From NCBI RefSeq assembly GCF_010994095.1, contig NZ_WJYO01000006.1:310001-374000 (forward strand): DNA of 64,000 bases, written 5' to 3'. A program made the position numbers and the translations under genes. This stretch comes from Mumia xiangluensis (GTDB lineage Bacteria; Actinomycetota; Actinomycetes; Propionibacteriales; Nocardioidaceae). Each line of letters opens with the position of its first letter. Within the stretch, counting starts at the first letter, position 1. The notes under the pieces are model-generated. The model did not search any database. It was not told where the DNA came from and saw only the letters and a list, made by a program, of their open reading frames with translations. This document shows positions 60,663-64,000 of this stretch, piece after piece.

Positions 60663-61055
60663 TCAGCCGACGGTGTCGACCGTGACCGACCCGCGGCAGA
60701 TCTGGACGACCGCAAGCCGCTGTCCGGCTGCGTCGAACTCGGTGCCGACCGTCACGGGCACCGACCGGACACCGGCGGGGTCGTCGCCGTCGCTGAGGGT
60801 GAGGATCGCCGTCGCCTTGTCCGGGTCGACGTCGATCGATCCGACCCCCGCGCCGACGCCGCCGACCAGCGGGGTGTTGGTCCCCTGGACGACGACGGTG
60901 CCGCCGTCCGCCGTCCCGAGGCAGCCGCTCGAGTCGTTGTCGCCGCCGTCGCCGCACGCGCTCAGCGCGACACAGGCGAGTGCTGAGGCGAGCACCGCTG
61001 CCGTCCGGCGTCCGACCACCCGCGAAGCTCCGCGCACCTTCGTTGCTCCCACCAT
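60663..61055 (-). CDS. Secreted lipoprotein of unknown function
   Basis: A 130-residue protein with a signal (RRTAAVLASALACVALSACGD) ending in a lipobox at the Cys. The mature part has a low-complexity start and a beta-rich domain (PVTVGTEFDAAGQRLAVVQI, CRGSVTVDTVG). No named family. Its ATG overlaps the stop of the TM2 gene by 1 nt, so the two are co-translated. Confidence 0.75.
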   Translation of the reverse strand: MVGATKVRGASRVVGRRTAAVLASALACVALSACGDGGDNDSSGCLGTADGGTVVVQGTNTPLVGGVGAGVGSIDVDPDKATAILTLSDGDDPAGVRSVPVTVGTEFDAAGQRLAVVQICRGSVTVDTVG

Positions 61056-61579
61056 CACTCCTTGAGGGGACGTCCTGAGGCGTCCGCTCGCCAACCGTTC
61101 GCGCCGACGAGATAGAGGATCCCCTCGACGAAGCCCCAGATCGACCCGATGCCACAGGTCAGGATCGTCACGATGATCTGCGCGACGCCGATGCCGGTGA
61201 AGCCGAGGTAGAAGCGGTGGATGCCGAGCCCGCCCAGGAAGACGCCGAGCAGCCCTGCGACGAGCTTGCTCTTGGCCTCGGGGTCGACGTAGCCATAGGG
61301 AGCACCGTACGGCGGCTGACCGTATCCGTAGGGCTGCTGGCCGTACGGCGGCTGCTGGCCGTAGCCATAGGGCTGCTGCCCGTACGGCGGCTGCTGGCCG
61401 TAGCCGTAGGGCTGCTGACCGTACGGCGGCTGCTGGCCGTAACCGGCCTGCTGGTCGTACGGCTGCTGCTGCCATCCCCCTCCACCGTCCGGCGCCTGCG
61501 CGGGATCGGGCTGGCTCGCGCCCTGCCCTCCCTCGCCCGGCGTCGTGGGATCCGGCTGTCCGGAGGGTGTTTCGGTCAC
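61055..61579 (-). CDS. TM2-domain protein with Gln/Tyr/Gly repeats
   Basis: A 174-residue protein. The first 90 residues are low-complexity with three tandem copies of a 13-residue unit ([13 protein letters not shown]; 39-nt DNA period between about 61310 and 61440). The C-terminal half is a TM2 domain ([35 protein letters not shown]). Such proteins are common in actinobacteria; the repeat may form a flexible, phase-separating segment. No function known. Confidence 0.88.
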   Translation of the reverse strand: MTETPSGQPDPTTPGEGGQGASQPDPAQAPDGGGGWQQQPYDQQAGYGQQPPYGQQPYGYGQQPPYGQQPYGYGQQPPYGQQPYGYGQPPYGAPYGYVDPEAKSKLVAGLLGVFLGGLGIHRFYLGFTGIGVAQIIVTILTCGIGSIWGFVEGILYLVGANGWRADASGRPLKE

Positions 61580-61676
61580 GTGGTCGCTCCTTCGTGGTGG
61601 CTTCCCACACCCTAGCGGTCGCCGGTGAGCGGCCCTGAGGCCTACGGTGGAGGTCCGAGAACATCAGGAGGGCGCG

Positions 61677-61925
61677 ATGACGACCGAGCACGACATCCTG
61701 GGGACGATCTCCTCCTTGGTGGCCGAGGAGAAGGACCTCCGGGGGCGCCGCGAGCGTGGCGAGACCGATGCCGACACCGAGCTGGCGCGTCTCGCCGAGG
61801 TCGAGACGCAGCTCGACCAGTGCTGGGACCTCCTCCGCCAGCGACGCGCGAAGGAAGAGTTCGGGGAGGACCCCGCGACGGCGAAGGTCCGGCCAGCGAC
61901 CGAGGTCGAGGGTTACCTCAGCTGA
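61677..61925 (+). CDS. DUF2630 protein
   Basis: An 82-residue helical protein of the DUF2630 family (DILGTISSLVAEEKDLRGR, DQCWDLLRQRRAKEEFGEDP). AGGAGGGC precedes the ATG at 61677. It is short and charged, and widespread in actinobacteria. Function unknown. Confidence 0.88.
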   Translation: MTTEHDILGTISSLVAEEKDLRGRRERGETDADTELARLAEVETQLDQCWDLLRQRRAKEEFGEDPATAKVRPATEVEGYLS

Positions 61926-61995
61926 GGCGCCCGCGGACCGGACGCGCCGGTCCCGGGCATCGGCAGCGCCTTGGCCGTCGTACTAGCCTGACGAA

Positions 61996-63042
61996 ATGAC
62001 TCGGCTCGCTCGATCAGATCGGCACGCCATCCTCGTCGACGCGGGCTACCTGCTCGCCTCCTCGGCACAGGTTCTCGTCGGCACCTCGCTGCGCCGGGCC
62101 ATCGCCGTGAGCTGGGAGCGACTCGTCACCGGCATCAAGACCTCCGTCGCCGAGACCACGGACACCGATCTCCTGCGGGTGTTCTGGTACGACGCGGCCA
62201 ACGCCCAGGCGACACGTCAGCTCTCCGAGGAGCACAACCTCGTCTCGCTGCTGCCGGACGTCAAGCTGCGGCTCGGACGGGTCAACAACGAGGGCGCCCA
62301 GAAGGGTGTCGACACCCGGATCGCCCTCGACATGGTCAATCTCGCGCTCCAGGGCGCGGTGTCCGAGATCTATCTCGTCTCGGGCGACGACGACCTGACC
62401 GAGGCCGTCGACATGGCTCAGGACTACGGCGTTCGCGTCACGCTCTTCAACGTTCCCAACGACACCTCGCGGCTCGGGGTCCATGCGACCGCGATGAACC
62501 TGGCGCGGGTCGTCGACGAGCGCCTGCGGATCCCGATCGACCTGCTGCGCACGGTCATCACTCCGTCGCCACGGCCGCTCGAGAAGCCTCTCGCGCCGGT
62601 CGCGGAGGCCGGTGGCGCGGCCACTGCGGCGGCTGCAGGCGCCGAGCCCGAGGCTCCCGCGCTCCGGATCCCGACGCCCTCCGACGTCGCGAGGCTGCAC
62701 CCCGCGCCGGTCCCCGCTCCCGAGCCGGTCGAACCCACCGTCGCCCTCGCCTGGAGCAGCATCACCGGCCAGGGTGGACGCCGCGGTGGAGACCCGGACG
62801 CCGACCTGCGGGAGGCGATCCCCGAGGTCGTCAAGGCCGTGGTGCGCAACTGGCTCGACTCCGCCACCCAGGCCGACGTGCGGGCACTCGTCTCGACGCG
62901 CCCCACCATCCCCGGCGACGTGGACTCGACGCTGCTCACCGACCTCGTGGCGCGCAGCGACGACCGCTATCGGATCCTTCAGACCGAGACCCGTTGGCAG
63001 CTCCGCGAGGCCTTCTGGTCGGAGATCGACCAGCACGTCTGA
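61996..63042 (+). CDS. NYN-domain protein (PIN-like nuclease fold)
   Basis: A 348-residue protein. Residues about 10-180 are an NYN/LabA domain with the expected acidic residues: VDAGYLLASSAQV, RVFWYDAANAQATR, QKGVDTRIALDMV and VSGDDDLTEAVDMA. NYN proteins cleave RNA or regulate it. A Pro/Ala linker leads to a C-terminal domain of about 100 residues (EVVKAVVRNWLDSAT, RWQLREAFWSEIDQHV). ATG at 61996. Confidence 0.92.
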   Translation: MTRLARSDRHAILVDAGYLLASSAQVLVGTSLRRAIAVSWERLVTGIKTSVAETTDTDLLRVFWYDAANAQATRQLSEEHNLVSLLPDVKLRLGRVNNEGAQKGVDTRIALDMVNLALQGAVSEIYLVSGDDDLTEAVDMAQDYGVRVTLFNVPNDTSRLGVHATAMNLARVVDERLRIPIDLLRTVITPSPRPLEKPLAPVAEAGGAATAAAAGAEPEAPALRIPTPSDVARLHPAPVPAPEPVEPTVALAWSSITGQGGRRGGDPDADLREAIPEVVKAVVRNWLDSATQADVRALVSTRPTIPGDVDSTLLTDLVARSDDRYRILQTETRWQLREAFWSEIDQHV

Positions 63043-63065
63043 CGAGAGCGACGGACCCCGGCCCG

Positions 63066-63686
63066 TCACGGGTGCAGGTAGCGCTCCAGCATCGTCGTGA
63101 GCTCCTCGTCGAGGGCGTCCAGGTCGTCCTCCTCGACGAACACCGGGGCCGTGAGCACGAACGCCCACGCGTCGAGGAGCACCGCCGCCGTCAGGACTGC
63201 TGTGTCGCCCGCACGGATCGACCCGTCGTTCTGCCCGTCTCGGATGAGGCCTTCCAGGATGCGCGCCTGCTCGCGGGTGCTCGACCCGCGGCGGTGCAGG
63301 ATGTACGGCGTCAGGAACTGCGGGTCGAGCTCGATGACGCGCCGCAGGAGCGGCAGCCTGCGGATCTCACGGACCAGGCCGACCGTCGTGGCCACGAGAA
63401 TCGTCCGGGCGTCGCCGCCGGAGATCCCGCGGACGACCCCCTCCAGCGCACGGTGGAAGTCGCGGGTGAAGAGGTCGGCGACGACGCCGTTGACGTTCGG
63501 CCAGGTCCGGTAGAGCGTCGCCCGAGACACGTCCGCACGCCGCGCCAGGTCGGCCATCGTGAGGCCGCGGAGGCCGACCTCGATCACCAGGTCGTGCGCG
63601 GCGTCGAGGACCTGGTCGCGTGGTATCGCGTTGTGCGCGCGCAGCGGCTGGGAGGGGCGGTCGAATCCCTGGCCGTGCGAGAGCAT
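63066..63686 (-). CDS. TetR-family transcriptional regulator
   Basis: A 206-residue TetR protein. The HTH is QVLDAAHDLVIEVGLRGLTM then DLARRADVSRATLYRTW (residues about 25-65). The ligand domain has no identifiable signature. It is convergent with the NYN gene and divergent from the secreted protein at the window edge, a plausible target. Start at 63686 or 63692. Confidence 0.92.
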   Translation of the reverse strand: MLSHGQGFDRPSQPLRAHNAIPRDQVLDAAHDLVIEVGLRGLTMADLARRADVSRATLYRTWPNVNGVVADLFTRDFHRALEGVVRGISGGDARTILVATTVGLVREIRRLPLLRRVIELDPQFLTPYILHRRGSSTREQARILEGLIRDGQNDGSIRAGDTAVLTAAVLLDAWAFVLTAPVFVEEDDLDALDEELTTMLERYLHP

Positions 63687-63791
63687 GCGCAAACTCTATC
63701 GGCGCGAGGACCACCCCCACGGATCGCGGGACTCCGACTTTCCCGCACGGGGTTTCCTGCGGCTGAGCGGCCGTCGTCTACGCTCGACCGG

Positions 63792-64000
63792 GTGAACGTG
63801 CGCGTCCTGCTCCGAGTCCTCGTCACCGGCGTGACGGCGGCCGTGGTCGTGGCCGGTCTGCCGCCGGGCACTGCTACCGCGGCGACGTCGGGGAAGGTCG
63901 TGAGCCGGAGCGCGACGCTCTACGAAGACTGCTTCAGCCACCCGTTCTCGTACGCGCTCTCCGACGTCGGCGAGGGGTGGAGTCTGACGGTGACCCTGGT
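63792..64000 (+). CDS. Secreted protein, 5' portion only
   Basis: The first 69 codons of a gene cut by the window edge. GTG at 63792 opens a signal peptide (VRVLLRVLVTGVTAAVVVAG, cleavage near ATAATS), followed by a beta-rich start with one Cys (LYEDCFSHPFSYALSDV). No family can be assigned. It is divergent from the TetR gene. Confidence 0.7.
   Translation, partial: MNVRVLLRVLVTGVTAAVVVAGLPPGTATAATSGKVVSRSATLYEDCFSHPFSYALSDVGEGWSLTVTL

Noticed and set aside
61310-61440. Possible CRISPR-like or tandem DNA repeat
   Set aside because: The 39-nt period is in frame and encodes a 13-residue protein repeat; there are no spacers.

Overview
The window is high-GC (about 70%) actinobacterial chromosome. 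Gene order and content (uvrC-Rieske-uvrA, map/XRE, uvrB, a fadA2-fabG4-htdX type locus, dxs, acnA, the trkA-DUF3159-DUF3710-dut block, DUF4193, coproporphyrin ferrochelatase, sepH) and the very frequent GTACG-containing codons suggest a member of the Nocardioidaceae (Nocardioides / Aeromicrobium / Mumia type). This is inferred from reading only, with no database search. Coding density is high. No rRNA, tRNA, CRISPR array, transposase or prophage was seen.

Layout. 1-6.4 kb: nucleotide-excision repair (uvrC cut by the window edge, a Tat Rieske lipoprotein, uvrA) with two divergent conserved companions (DinB-like mycothiol-dependent enzyme, MBL hydrolase). 6.4-12.2 kb: small membrane proteins, LysR, an 87-codon gene under a perfect LexA box, an APC permease, an Rpf-like protein behind a ydaO (c-di-AMP) riboswitch, and a PD-(D/E)XK (DUF559) gene bracketed by REP-like palindromes. 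12.2-17.8 kb: TerC behind a yybP-ykoY (Mn2+) riboswitch, an unknown protein, XRE/map pair, uvrB. 18.4-22.9 kb: TetR, thiolase, high-molecular-weight FabG, MaoC-type dehydratase. 22.9-25.3 kb: a lower-GC accessory patch with two secreted proteins (one a metzincin-like protease with a frame-displaced signal peptide) and strong hairpins. 25.3-32.5 kb: TesB thioesterase, PAC2 protein, APC permease, dxs, degenerate M48-like membrane protein. 32.5-43.3 kb: secreted phytase-esterase-like/Ig protein, two winged-helix proteins around HIT and flavin-reductase genes, ROK regulator, aconitase. 43.5-54 kb: GNAT, a giant polytopic protein, TrmA/RlmD-type methyltransferase, APC permease, two TrkA proteins, DUF3159, OB-fold, DUF3710, dut. 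54-64 kb: DUF3093, DUF4235, DUF4193, inositol monophosphatase, ferrochelatase, MFS, TRIC channel, SepH, lipoprotein, TM2 protein, DUF2630, NYN, TetR and a truncated secreted protein.

How it works together. The clearest regulatory theme is DNA damage. uvrA, uvrB and uvrC each carry a 23-bp promoter with the geometry of the mycobacterial RecA-NDp/PafBC motif (TTGTCRGTG-N8-TAnnnT), while a small unknown gene has a canonical LexA box; both damage-response branches therefore seem to be represented. Two riboswitches (c-di-AMP to cell-wall resuscitation factor, Mn2+ to TerC) and several palindromic operators (fabG4/fadA, ROK, acnA) give further regulation. The most unusual architecture is the nuclease-like DUF559 gene flanked by palindromes that recur about 28 kb away, an arrangement reminiscent of REP-associated elements.
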